Part shown: one piece after another, positions 7,939 through 14,900 of the stretch
Layout: each line of letters opens with the position of its first letter
Position numbering within the stretch: the first letter of the stretch is position 1
Assembly: GCA_964411125.1 (NCBI GenBank)
Contig: CAYPJU010000002.1
Location: 139,463-203,462, forward strand
Length of the DNA: 64,000 bases
Source of the DNA: JBFIHF01 sp964411125
Lineage (GTDB): Bacteria; Myxococcota_A; Bradymonadia; Bradymonadales; Bradymonadaceae
Direction: 5' to 3'
Translations under genes and position numbers: made by a program
Notes under the pieces: model-generated
The model's input: only the letters and a program-made list of their open reading frames with translations
Told to the model about the DNA's origin: nothing
Database searches by the model: none

Positions 7939-9032
7939 GCGACGAACTGCGACACCTCCCGTTGGAAGAACGCCACATCGCGCTCGGCGCGCGGCTCATG
8001 CCGTTCGCGGGTTACCACATGCCGGTGCAGTACGCCGGGATCAAAGAAGAGCACCACGCCGTGCGGACGAACGTCGGGATCTTCGACGTCTCCCACATGG
8101 GCGAGATCGAGTTCCGCGGCCCGGATGCCGTGGCCGCCGTGGACCATCTCGTCACCAACGACTTCTCGAAGGTCGGCGACGGCGAGGCTCAGTACTCGGT
8201 GATGTGCAACGAGGACGGCGGGATCGTCGACGATCTGATCGCCTATCGAATCAGCGCGGAGCACATCCTCGTCTGCGTGAACGCCGCCAACCGCGCCAAA
8301 GACTTCGAACACATGAAGCGCCACACGACGGGAGACGTCGAGGTCGAGGACACCAGCGACTCGTTCGTCCAGCTCGCCGTACAGGGCCCCAACGCCGAGG
8401 CACTGCTCGATCCGCTCACCGAGCTCGACCTTCCGAACTTCGGCTTTCGCCGAGGGGCGTGGTCGACGGTCGCCGGTCGTCGCACCTTCGTCACCCGTGG
8501 TGGCTACACCGGAGAAGACGGCTTCGAGCTCTACGTGGGGGTCGCCGACGGAGGAGCCGTCTTCGACGCCGTGATGGAACGCGGGGAGGAGTTCGGTCTT
8601 CAGCCCTGCGGGCTCGGATGCCGCGACACCTTGCGGCTCGAAGCGAAACTGTTGCTCTACGGCTCCGACATGGACGAGACCACCGACCCGTTCGAGGCGG
8701 GGCTCGGTTGGGTCGTGAAGCTCGACCAGGCCAATTTCGTCGGCCGCGACGCGTTGCTGAAGAAGAAGGCCGAGGGCGTCACGCGACGCCTGCGCGGCCT
8801 GGTCCTTCGCGACCGCGGCGTGCTGCGTCCTCACTATCCGATCATGGTGGGTGAACGGACGGTTGGCGAAACGACGAGCGGGTCTTACAGTCCGACGCTC
8901 GACAAGAGCATCGGCCTCGGGTGGATCGAGGTCGACCACGCCAACGACGACACGGTCGAAGTCGAAGTCCGAGGTCGCCGGCTCACCACCGAAGTCACGA
9001 AATCCCCGTTCTACAAGCGAGACAAGTCGTAA
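7935..9032 (+). CDS. gcvT: Glycine cleavage system T protein (aminomethyltransferase)
   Basis: A 365-residue T protein, the usual length. It transfers the methylene group from the aminomethyl-lipoyl arm of the H protein to THF and releases ammonia. Typical segments are present: FAGYHMPVQY near the N-terminus, GIFDVSHMGEI, YSVMCNEDGGIVDDLI, a folate-site region TRGGYTGEDGFEL, RDTLRLEAK and FEAGLGWVV. The GTG start overlaps the folD stop. gcvH follows after nine bases. No gcvP lies in the window. Confidence 0.95.
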   Translation: MSDELRHLPLEERHIALGARLMPFAGYHMPVQYAGIKEEHHAVRTNVGIFDVSHMGEIEFRGPDAVAAVDHLVTNDFSKVGDGEAQYSVMCNEDGGIVDDLIAYRISAEHILVCVNAANRAKDFEHMKRHTTGDVEVEDTSDSFVQLAVQGPNAEALLDPLTELDLPNFGFRRGAWSTVAGRRTFVTRGGYTGEDGFELYVGVADGGAVFDAVMERGEEFGLQPCGLGCRDTLRLEAKLLLYGSDMDETTDPFEAGLGWVVKLDQANFVGRDALLKKKAEGVTRRLRGLVLRDRGVLRPHYPIMVGERTVGETTSGSYSPTLDKSIGLGWIEVDHANDDTVEVEVRGRRLTTEVTKSPFYKRDKS

Positions 9033-9041
9033 GAGGTCGCG

Positions 9042-9425
9042 ATGGAAATCCCCGAAGGATACATGTTCACCGAAGATCACGAATGGGTCTTTCTCGAAGG
9101 AGAAGGCATCGTTCGGATCGGAATCACCGCCTACGCGCAGGACGCGCTGGGCGACATCGTCTACTTCGAGGCTCCGGCTGTCGGGGAGACCTTCTCGGCC
9201 GGCGACGAGCTCGCCGTCGTCGAGTCGGTGAAGGCGGTGTCGGACGTCTACGCGCCCGTCTCCGGCGAGGTCACCGAGTTCAACGAAGCGGTGGTCGACA
9301 CCCCGGAGCTCATCAACGAGAAACCTTACGGTGACGGATGGTTGCTGAAGATGCGGGTCGACGATCCGACCTCGCTCGACGACCTGATGACCGCGGAAGA
9401 GTACGCCGACCACGTCGGAAGCTGA
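9042..9425 (+). CDS. gcvH: Glycine cleavage system H protein
   Basis: A 127-residue lipoyl carrier. It shuttles the aminomethyl group between the P, T and L proteins. The lipoylation site is the Lys in VESVKAVSDVYAP (about residue 64). The start has AAGAGG upstream. N- and C-terminal motifs (YMFTEDHEWV; GDGWLLKM; EEYADHV) are standard. It ends the folD-gcvT-gcvH unit; the next gene is convergent, four bases away, so little terminator space exists. Confidence 0.97.
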   Translation: MEIPEGYMFTEDHEWVFLEGEGIVRIGITAYAQDALGDIVYFEAPAVGETFSAGDELAVVESVKAVSDVYAPVSGEVTEFNEAVVDTPELINEKPYGDGWLLKMRVDDPTSLDDLMTAEEYADHVGS

Positions 9426-9429
9426 CGCG

Positions 9430-10266
9430 TCATTCCTCCTCGCCCCCCTCCCCCGGCGAGGCCAGACTTTGTCGAACCCGTCGCGCGATCTGCCGGATGG
9501 TCTCGGGCGAATGCCCCGAGTAGTTGTTGTTCACGTACGCGAACACGGTCCCGCCGTAGTCGAGGAAGTGACGGATCCGGGGGATCCACCACTCGATCTC
9601 CGTCTCGCGGTCGATCTGCACCTCGTCGAACCGCTCGATGACGTTCTGCCGCCCCAGAAACCGCACGTAGACGAACCGCGACGTTACACGCCAGAAGCGC
9701 TGCATCGTCCCGCTGCACGTCACGCAGAGCCCGACGTTCCATTTCTTTAGTAGGTCGGCGAACGGCTCCCCGAGCCAGCTCTTGTGACGAACCTCCACCG
9801 CGTACATCAGCCCGTCCGGGAGTCCCTCGAGAAAACGTTCGAGGGCGTCGAAGCCTCGGACGTCGAAAGTCGGCGGAAGTTGGATGAGGAGCGGCCCCAG
9901 CTTGGGACCGAGTTCGGTCATCGTCTCGACGAAGCGGTAGGTCTCCTCCTCGCAGCGCACGAGGCGTGCCTCGTGGGTGATGGTCCGGGGAAACTTCGCG
10001 GCGAAGACGAAGTCGTCCGGCGTTCGTTCGTGCCAGCCCTGCACGGTGCGCATCGTCGGGGCGCCGTAGAACGTCGAGTCGATCTCGACCGTGCGAAACT
10101 GGGTGGCGTAGTGCACCAGCCGGTCTGGCTGCGAGGTACCAGGCGGATAAAACGGACCTTCCCAGTCGTCGTAAGACCACCCCGCGGAGCCGAGCCAGAG
10201 GGATGGATGAACGATCCGGTCGGGCGCCTGCTCGGCCTCGGGTTCGTCGAACAGCCATTCATTCAC
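9430..10266 (-). CDS. DUF72 (YecE-like) protein
   Basis: A 278-residue TIM-barrel protein of the DUF72 family (PF01904). Family marks are GSAGWSYDDWEGPFYPPG near the N-terminus, VEIDSTFYGAPTMRTVQGW, FVFAAKFPRTITH, and LIQLPPTFD. Near the C-terminus YVNNNYSGHSPETIRQI replaces the common Y-F-N-N-D-x-x-G-x-A. The molecular function of DUF72 is unknown. The GTG at 10266 overlaps the upstream histidine kinase by eight bases, so it is the last gene of an Lgt-like / kinase / DUF72 operon. Confidence 0.88.
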   Translation of the reverse strand: MNEWLFDEPEAEQAPDRIVHPSLWLGSAGWSYDDWEGPFYPPGTSQPDRLVHYATQFRTVEIDSTFYGAPTMRTVQGWHERTPDDFVFAAKFPRTITHEARLVRCEEETYRFVETMTELGPKLGPLLIQLPPTFDVRGFDALERFLEGLPDGLMYAVEVRHKSWLGEPFADLLKKWNVGLCVTCSGTMQRFWRVTSRFVYVRFLGRQNVIERFDEVQIDRETEIEWWIPRIRHFLDYGGTVFAYVNNNYSGHSPETIRQIARRVRQSLASPGEGGEEE

Positions 10267-11461
10267 CGGCCCACTCCACCGGCAGCCGCACCCAGAACGT
10301 CGCCCCCTTTCCGGGCGGCGATTCGACGCCGATCTCGCCACCGAGCTCGCGGACGATGTCGCGCGAAATCGCCAGGCCGAGCCCCGTCCCCTCCCCCGGT
10401 TCCTTCGTCGTGAAGAAGGCGTCGAAGACCCGGTCGAGGTCGGCGACGTCGACCCCCTCGCCGGTGTCGGAGACCCGCAGCAACACGGCGTCCCCCTCGT
10501 ACTCGGCGTCGACGCGGACTTCGTTCTGGTCGGGGCGCCCGGGCGGGACCGCCTGCACCGCGTTGACCATCAGGTTCAATAGCACCTGGGACAGGCGGCT
10601 GGGGTCGGTGAAGATCCGAGGGAGCTCGGGCATCTCGATGACGAGCGGAGCCCGAAACCGCGCCTCGTGGCGCACGAGATTCGCCGCCGCGCGCACCAGA
10701 CCCGCCACGTCGACCCAACCCCGCTGGGTGCGCCGCTCTCCGGAGAAGAAGCGCAGGTCCTGTACGATCTGGTGGATGCGATCGAGCCCGGCGAGGCTGC
10801 GGTCGAGGAGCGATTCGAGATCCTCCTCCATGAACTTCACTTCGTGCGACTCCTCGAGCGATTCGAACCGCTCGACGTCGATGCTGCCCGACACCGCGAG
10901 TTCGTTCCGAAGCGAGCGGTGGAAATCGGCGAGCGTGTCGACGTAGTCCATCATCACGGTGAGGTTCGTGATCAGAAAGGTCGTGGGGTTGTTGATCTCG
11001 TGCGCGATCTCGGCTGCGAGGAGGCCCACCGCGGCGAACTTCTCCGCCTGCAGGAACCGCTCGTGGCGCTGCTCGTACGCCTCGAGCTCGCGGCGGCGCT
11101 CGGCGCTCTCCACCATTCTCTCGAGGCAAATCTGCACGGCCTCTCCCTGCCTATGACCCAACCATCGCTCGTCGACCCAGGCGACGCCCGCGCGCTTCGC
11201 CTCGAGCGCGGTGGGGGTCTCCTCGGGATCGACGACGGCGACGACGGGGAGCGGCCAGCCGGCAGCGTCGAAGAGGGTCCGTACCAGATCGAACGCGTCG
11301 GCGTCGAAATGCCGAAGGTCGGCGAGCACCGCGTCGTAGCCTCCCGCCCGAAGGGATTCCATCGCGGCCTCCACGTCGTCGACGCGCTCCTTGGCCCACG
11401 TCATCGACGCGACCGCGGACGCGAGACTTTCCGGCCCCAGCATCAGGAGTTTCTTGCTCAT
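10259..11461 (-). CDS. Sensor histidine kinase with degenerate N-terminal receiver-like domain
   Basis: A 400-residue soluble protein. Residues 1-105 look like a receiver fold: YDAVLADLR puts an Asp at 48 in the phosphorylation position, but the usual N-terminal acidic pair is missing. A helical linker follows, then an HK core with His154 in EIAHEINNP, an N box (LLNLMVNAVQA), DTGEGV, FFTTKEPGEG and GTGLGLAIS. There is no membrane helix, so it senses inside the cell or via partners. The ATG at 11461 overlaps the stop of the Lgt-like gene (ATGA). No cognate response regulator is encoded nearby. The phosphorelay direction is unknown. Confidence 0.9.
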   Translation of the reverse strand: MSKKLLMLGPESLASAVASMTWAKERVDDVEAAMESLRAGGYDAVLADLRHFDADAFDLVRTLFDAAGWPLPVVAVVDPEETPTALEAKRAGVAWVDERWLGHRQGEAVQICLERMVESAERRRELEAYEQRHERFLQAEKFAAVGLLAAEIAHEINNPTTFLITNLTVMMDYVDTLADFHRSLRNELAVSGSIDVERFESLEESHEVKFMEEDLESLLDRSLAGLDRIHQIVQDLRFFSGERRTQRGWVDVAGLVRAAANLVRHEARFRAPLVIEMPELPRIFTDPSRLSQVLLNLMVNAVQAVPPGRPDQNEVRVDAEYEGDAVLLRVSDTGEGVDVADLDRVFDAFFTTKEPGEGTGLGLAISRDIVRELGGEIGVESPPGKGATFWVRLPVEWAGE

Positions 11462-12153
11462 CGACCCGTCCGGTACCAGCGAATCAACAACGCCAGGAAC
11501 GCCACCGCGACGGCGGTACCGATCCAGGCGGAGGGCGGCACGCGCTCCCAGACTCGGAAGCCCTCCGCGATACCTCGGACCAGAGCGTACCCGACCGCGA
11601 CGACGAGTGCACGTGAGCCGGGACGCTCGAAACGCAGAAGCGAAGCGGAGATAGCGAGCACGGTGCTCGGTACGGCGAGGTAGAGGGGGAACGGATGCAG
11701 CCCCATTCCGCCGCCGAGCTCGTGCCACACTGCCGCGGGATGTCCGGGCGCATAGTGCACCGCCCAGCTCACGCTGGTGGCGGCGCCCACGTCACAGCCC
11801 TGCATCAGGCAGCCAACCCGGGCGGCGGCGAGCGCCAGCAGCCCTGCGGGCGCCGTGGCATCGAGCATCTGCAGCGTCTCGCGCGGCGAGAACGTCCAAC
11901 GGTGCCCGAGCGCGACGACCGCGGCCCCTGCGACGGCCCCGAGAGACGACGCCCCGTCGACGCCGGCGACGACGTTGAGCGCGTAGCCGCCCCCCAGTGC
12001 AGCCAGCGCGCTGATAGAAAAGTAGCCGAACACCTCGGCCACCGAACGCCCGTCACGACGCGCGACGAAGACGACGAGCGCGCACCCGAGCAGAATGCCG
12101 AGACCGGCGAACTGCGTCTGCGTGAGAGGCGGCGGATGGGGAACGTGAATCAG
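11458..12153 (-). CDS. Lgt-like diacylglyceryl transferase family membrane protein
   Basis: A polytopic membrane protein of about 230 residues with six or seven hydrophobic segments. The segment AARVGCLMQGCDVG, WAVHYAPGHPAAVWHELGGG and the late VAVGYALVRGIAEGFR match the Lgt family (PF01790), which attaches diacylglycerol to prolipoproteins. It is shorter than genuine Lgt (about 260-300), and the canonical G-R-x-x-N-x-x-N signature is replaced by R-V-G-C. It is therefore more likely a paralogue than the housekeeping enzyme. No ATG, GTG or TTG fits the N-terminus: the first plausible codons are CTG 12153 or ATT 12150, so the start is uncertain. It overlaps the histidine kinase by four bases. 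Confidence 0.65.
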   Translation of the reverse strand: MIHVPHPPPLTQTQFAGLGILLGCALVVFVARRDGRSVAEVFGYFSISALAALGGGYALNVVAGVDGASSLGAVAGAAVVALGHRWTFSPRETLQMLDATAPAGLLALAAARVGCLMQGCDVGAATSVSWAVHYAPGHPAAVWHELGGGMGLHPFPLYLAVPSTVLAISASLLRFERPGSRALVVAVGYALVRGIAEGFRVWERVPPSAWIGTAVAVAFLALLIRWYRTGR

Positions 12154-12157
12154 GAGC

Positions 12158-12185
12158 TTGACGCAAGAAAGTGGAGCTTGATAAA
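12158..12185 (+). promoter_or_regulatory. Candidate sigma70 promoter for the MBL-fold gene
   Basis: TTGACG (12158-12163) and GATAAA (12180-12185) are separated by 16 bases, giving a predicted start about 65 bases before the ATG at 12259. The box abuts the probable start of the divergent Lgt-like gene, so the two genes share a very compact control region. Confidence 0.5.
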
Positions 12186-12258
12186 TACCGGGCCCGGTCC
12201 CATCATCTTGGTTCCGTGATTCGCGAACTTCAAGGTCCTCACAGCGACTGAGCCCGAC

Positions 12259-13176
12259 ATGTCGGTCGACGTTTCCGTCAAAATCTTCGGCTGTCGTGGC
12301 AGCATCCCTGCCGCTGGCGGCCAGTACGCGAAGTACGGCGGTAACACGTCGTGCGCCGTCGTCCGTGTCGGAGACCGCGAGGTCGTGTTCGACGCCGGTT
12401 CCGGAATTCGGGTCTACGGCCAGGAGCTGAACGCTCGTCGCGCGCCGACGACGCACATCTTCTTCAGCCACGCTCACTTCGACCACGTGCTCGGGCTGCC
12501 GTTCTTCTCGGGGCTCTATCGCCCCGACGCGACCGTGCACATGTGGGGGCCACGCGACGCCCGCTTCGACTCGTTCGAGGCGACGATCGACAATCTACTT
12601 CGGCCGCCGTATCACCCCGTGTCGATGTGGGAGATGTTGAGCCGAAAGCACTTCCACGACGTGAACGAAGCCGACGTCGTCTACTTCCTCAAGGACAGCG
12701 AGGAAGTCCTGCACCTTCGCCCCGCCCACCCGGCGGACGCCGTGAGGGTGCCTGACGCCGACGCGGTCGAATTCTCCGTGAGCTGCATGCGGGGCTACAA
12801 CCACCCCAAATCGGGCGTGAACATCTACAAGGTCAACGTCGGGGAACGCTCGATCGTCTACGCCACGGACACCGAAGGCTACGTCGGGGCAGACCGGCGC
12901 CTCCTGATGTTCGCGCGGGGTGCCGACGTCCTGATGCACGACGCGATGTACACCGAAGAGCGTTACACCTCGATGCCCGTCCCGACGCAGGGCTACGGTC
13001 ACTCGACGGTGGAGATCGCGTGCTCCCTCGCCAAGCAGGCGGACGTCGACAAGCTGGTACTCTGGCACCATGACCCGGACAACTCGGACGACGAGCTCGA
13101 CCGGGTCCAGGAGCTCGCCCAGTCGCTCTTCCCCAACTCGGTCCTCGGACACGACGGACTCGAGATCACGGTCTGA
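12259..13176 (+). CDS. Metallo-beta-lactamase-fold hydrolase (phosphodiesterase-like)
   Basis: A 305-residue cytoplasmic protein. The metal motif HAHFDH is at 71-76, preceded by GGNTSCAVV and VFDAGSGIR, as in tRNase Z/PhnP-type phosphodiesterases. Further ligands are likely in IVYATDTEG (Asp) and GHSTVEIA (His), with a late His pair in LWHHDPDNSDDELD. The N-terminal GCRGSIP is typical of a subgroup often found beside signalling genes. The substrate is unknown; a cyclic nucleotide or phosphodiester is an inference. It is followed by trmB on the same strand after 29 bases. Confidence 0.85.
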   Translation: MSVDVSVKIFGCRGSIPAAGGQYAKYGGNTSCAVVRVGDREVVFDAGSGIRVYGQELNARRAPTTHIFFSHAHFDHVLGLPFFSGLYRPDATVHMWGPRDARFDSFEATIDNLLRPPYHPVSMWEMLSRKHFHDVNEADVVYFLKDSEEVLHLRPAHPADAVRVPDADAVEFSVSCMRGYNHPKSGVNIYKVNVGERSIVYATDTEGYVGADRRLLMFARGADVLMHDAMYTEERYTSMPVPTQGYGHSTVEIACSLAKQADVDKLVLWHHDPDNSDDELDRVQELAQSLFPNSVLGHDGLEITV

Positions 13177-13205
13177 ATTTCGGGCCTCCGAGCCACCGCT
13201 CTCCC

Positions 13206-13835
13206 ATGCCAGACTTAGGTTATCGCTTCGACGACATCACGGAGGAGTACTCCTCGCGCATGCTCGACGAGATCCGTCGGTTTGCCCGCGAGACCCCTCT
13301 CCCCGACCGGCTGATGCTCGAGATCGGCACGAACCGCGGGCGCTTCCTGCTGCCGCTCGCTCAGCAGTTCCCCGACCGCGTCGCGCTCGGCGTCGAGATT
13401 CGCAACAAGTACGCAAAGCTCGCGCGCCGTGACCTGCAGAAGGCCGGTGTCGACAACGCTTACGTCCTGTCGGCCGACATCGCCCTCGCCCTCCCGATCC
13501 TCGTCGACGACGGGCAGATCAGCGACGTCTTCATCCTGTACCCCGACCCGTGGTGGAAAGAGCGCCACAAGAAGCGTCGGGTGATCCGCGACGACCTCCT
13601 CGACGTGCTGCACCCGAAGCTCGCCGACGGCGCGACGCTCTGGATCCGGACCGACGTCGGCCCCCTCGCCGACGACATGCGTGACGTGCTCATCGACCAC
13701 CCCGGTTTCGAACCTCTACCGCCCGACGAGTTCCCGCTGCCGTCGTTCCCGCGCAGCACGCGGGAACGAAAGTGGGTCGCCGAAGGCAACCCGATCAATC
13801 TGGTCTACTTTCGAAAGAAACCAGCACCGGCGTAG
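13206..13835 (+). CDS. trmB: tRNA (guanine-N7-)-methyltransferase
   Basis: A 209-residue class I SAM methyltransferase of the TrmB family, which makes m7G46 in the tRNA variable loop. The SAM site is LMLEIGTNRGRFLLPLA, followed by GVEIRNKYAKLARRDLQK. The family signature YPDPWWKERHKKRRV (F/Y-P-D-P-W-x-K-x-R-H-x-K-R-R) is intact and marks the tRNA-binding active site. The C-terminal T-x-x-E segment common in other TrmB proteins is represented by SFPRSTRERKWVAEGNPI. The 36-base hairpin repeats lie just downstream. Confidence 0.95.
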   Translation: MPDLGYRFDDITEEYSSRMLDEIRRFARETPLPDRLMLEIGTNRGRFLLPLAQQFPDRVALGVEIRNKYAKLARRDLQKAGVDNAYVLSADIALALPILVDDGQISDVFILYPDPWWKERHKKRRVIRDDLLDVLHPKLADGATLWIRTDVGPLADDMRDVLIDHPGFEPLPPDEFPLPSFPRSTRERKWVAEGNPINLVYFRKKPAPA

Positions 13836-13868
13836 CGCGCGCTCCCATCAGAGGCGTCGTTGTCGAAC

Positions 13869-13997
13869 GCCGCATCACCACAGGCGCGCGAATGCGGCAG
13901 GATGCCGCATCACCACAGGCAGCGCGAATGCGGTAGGATGCCGCATCACCACGGGCAGCGCGAATGCGGCAGGATGCCGCATCACCACACGCGCGCG
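13869..13997. repeat. 36-base tandem repeats forming three hairpins between convergent genes
   Basis: The units begin at 13869 (35 bases), 13904 (36), 13940 (36) and 13976 (partial), each starting GCCGCATCACCAC. Across each junction ATGCGGCA-GGA-TGCCGCAT folds as an 8-base-pair stem with a 3-base loop (first at 13892-13910). The middle junction has one G-T pair. The array fills the gap between trmB and the MscS gene, so a bidirectional transcription terminator is a plausible role. It does not look like CRISPR: the units are contiguous, with no variable spacers. Confidence 0.9.
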
Positions 13998-13998
13998 G

Positions 13999-14895
13999 TC
14001 AGCGGTCCAGTTCCTTGCCTGCGTTGAGCGCTTCGGCCTCCTCCCAGTGCGTCGACCGGACCGAGTACTCGCGCGCGTACGGTGGCTGAATCTCATGGGT
14101 TCGGAACGCTCGTTTCACGCGTTCGGTGACGTCGGTGACGAGCGCGGTCTCGTAGCGCGCGTCGATGACGTACGCCTTCGCGATGACCGACGTGCAGAAC
14201 ACGCCCTCCTTCACCTCGTCTTTGATCACCATCACGACCGGCTTGGTCAGGAAGACGAATTTCGAGGTGATGCACGCCTCGTAGACGATGCGCTTGGCGA
14301 GCTCGAAGTCTTCCGTGATCGCGATGTGGAACGGGATGACCACCATCATGTCGAGCGCTCCGGCGTTGGCGGAGGCGACCGATTCGGTGAGGAACTTGTT
14401 GTTCGGGATCGACACCTCGTTGTCGTCGAGCGTCACGATGCGAACCGCCCGCAGGCCGATCTCCTTCACCTCGCCGTAGGTGCTGCCGAACTGCACGCGG
14501 TCCCCGACCTGAAACGGCTGGTCGAAGAGGATGAGGATGCCCGCCATGATGGACGACATCGTGTCCTTGAGCGCGAACCCCACCGCGACGGCGACGGTAC
14601 CGCCGACACCGAGCATCGCCTCTTTCTGCCCCTCCAGGAACGTGGCGGCGACGAGATAGGCGGCGAAAATGACGATGCCGAGCCGGAGAAAGCTCGAGAC
14701 CTTCTTCATCAACAGGCGCCGCTTCGCCTGCCCCTCCCCGAGCTTCTCGAGGACTCCCGTCGCCGTTCGGTTCACGACCCACGCGATGGCGATGATGAAG
14801 ACGCCCGTGACGATCTTGCCGAAGTCGATGAACTCGATCGCCTGAGCGACCTCCGCGGGGTCGGGCGCTGCCTGGGCCAGGATGGTCGCGAGCAT
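13999..14895 (-). CDS. MscS-family mechanosensitive channel
   Basis: A 298-residue small-conductance mechanosensitive channel, about the size of E. coli MscS. Three membrane helices are visible: about 29-47, 68-90 and the pore helix in GVGGTVAVAVGFALKDTMSS. The family motif continues GILILFDQPFQVGDRVQ. The beta domain has GEVKEIGLRAVRI and VSIPNNKF. MscS channels release solutes on osmotic downshock. The gene sits five bases behind the stop of the 1123-residue coiled-coil ATPase, so the two are almost certainly one transcript. The long pro-rich or signal extension of MscK-type proteins is absent here and is carried by the neighbour. Confidence 0.93.
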   Translation of the reverse strand: MLATILAQAAPDPAEVAQAIEFIDFGKIVTGVFIIAIAWVVNRTATGVLEKLGEGQAKRRLLMKKVSSFLRLGIVIFAAYLVAATFLEGQKEAMLGVGGTVAVAVGFALKDTMSSIMAGILILFDQPFQVGDRVQFGSTYGEVKEIGLRAVRIVTLDDNEVSIPNNKFLTESVASANAGALDMMVVIPFHIAITEDFELAKRIVYEACITSKFVFLTKPVVMVIKDEVKEGVFCTSVIAKAYVIDARYETALVTDVTERVKRAFRTHEIQPPYAREYSVRSTHWEEAEALNAGKELDR

Positions 14896-14900
14896 CGGGT

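Noticed and set aside
10259..11728. A 489-residue version of the histidine kinase
   Set aside because: The N-terminal 89 residues are Arg-rich shadow sequence over the Lgt-like gene; ATG 11461 with the ATGA overlap is the natural start.
11458..12540. A 360-residue version of the Lgt-like protein starting at 12540
   Set aside because: The extra N-terminal 130 residues are low-quality shadow sequence that would run through the divergent MBL-fold gene.
13869..13997. Possible CRISPR array
   Set aside because: The 36-base units are contiguous and lack variable spacers of constant length; the gaps between like segments are themselves repeated. No cas gene is in the window.
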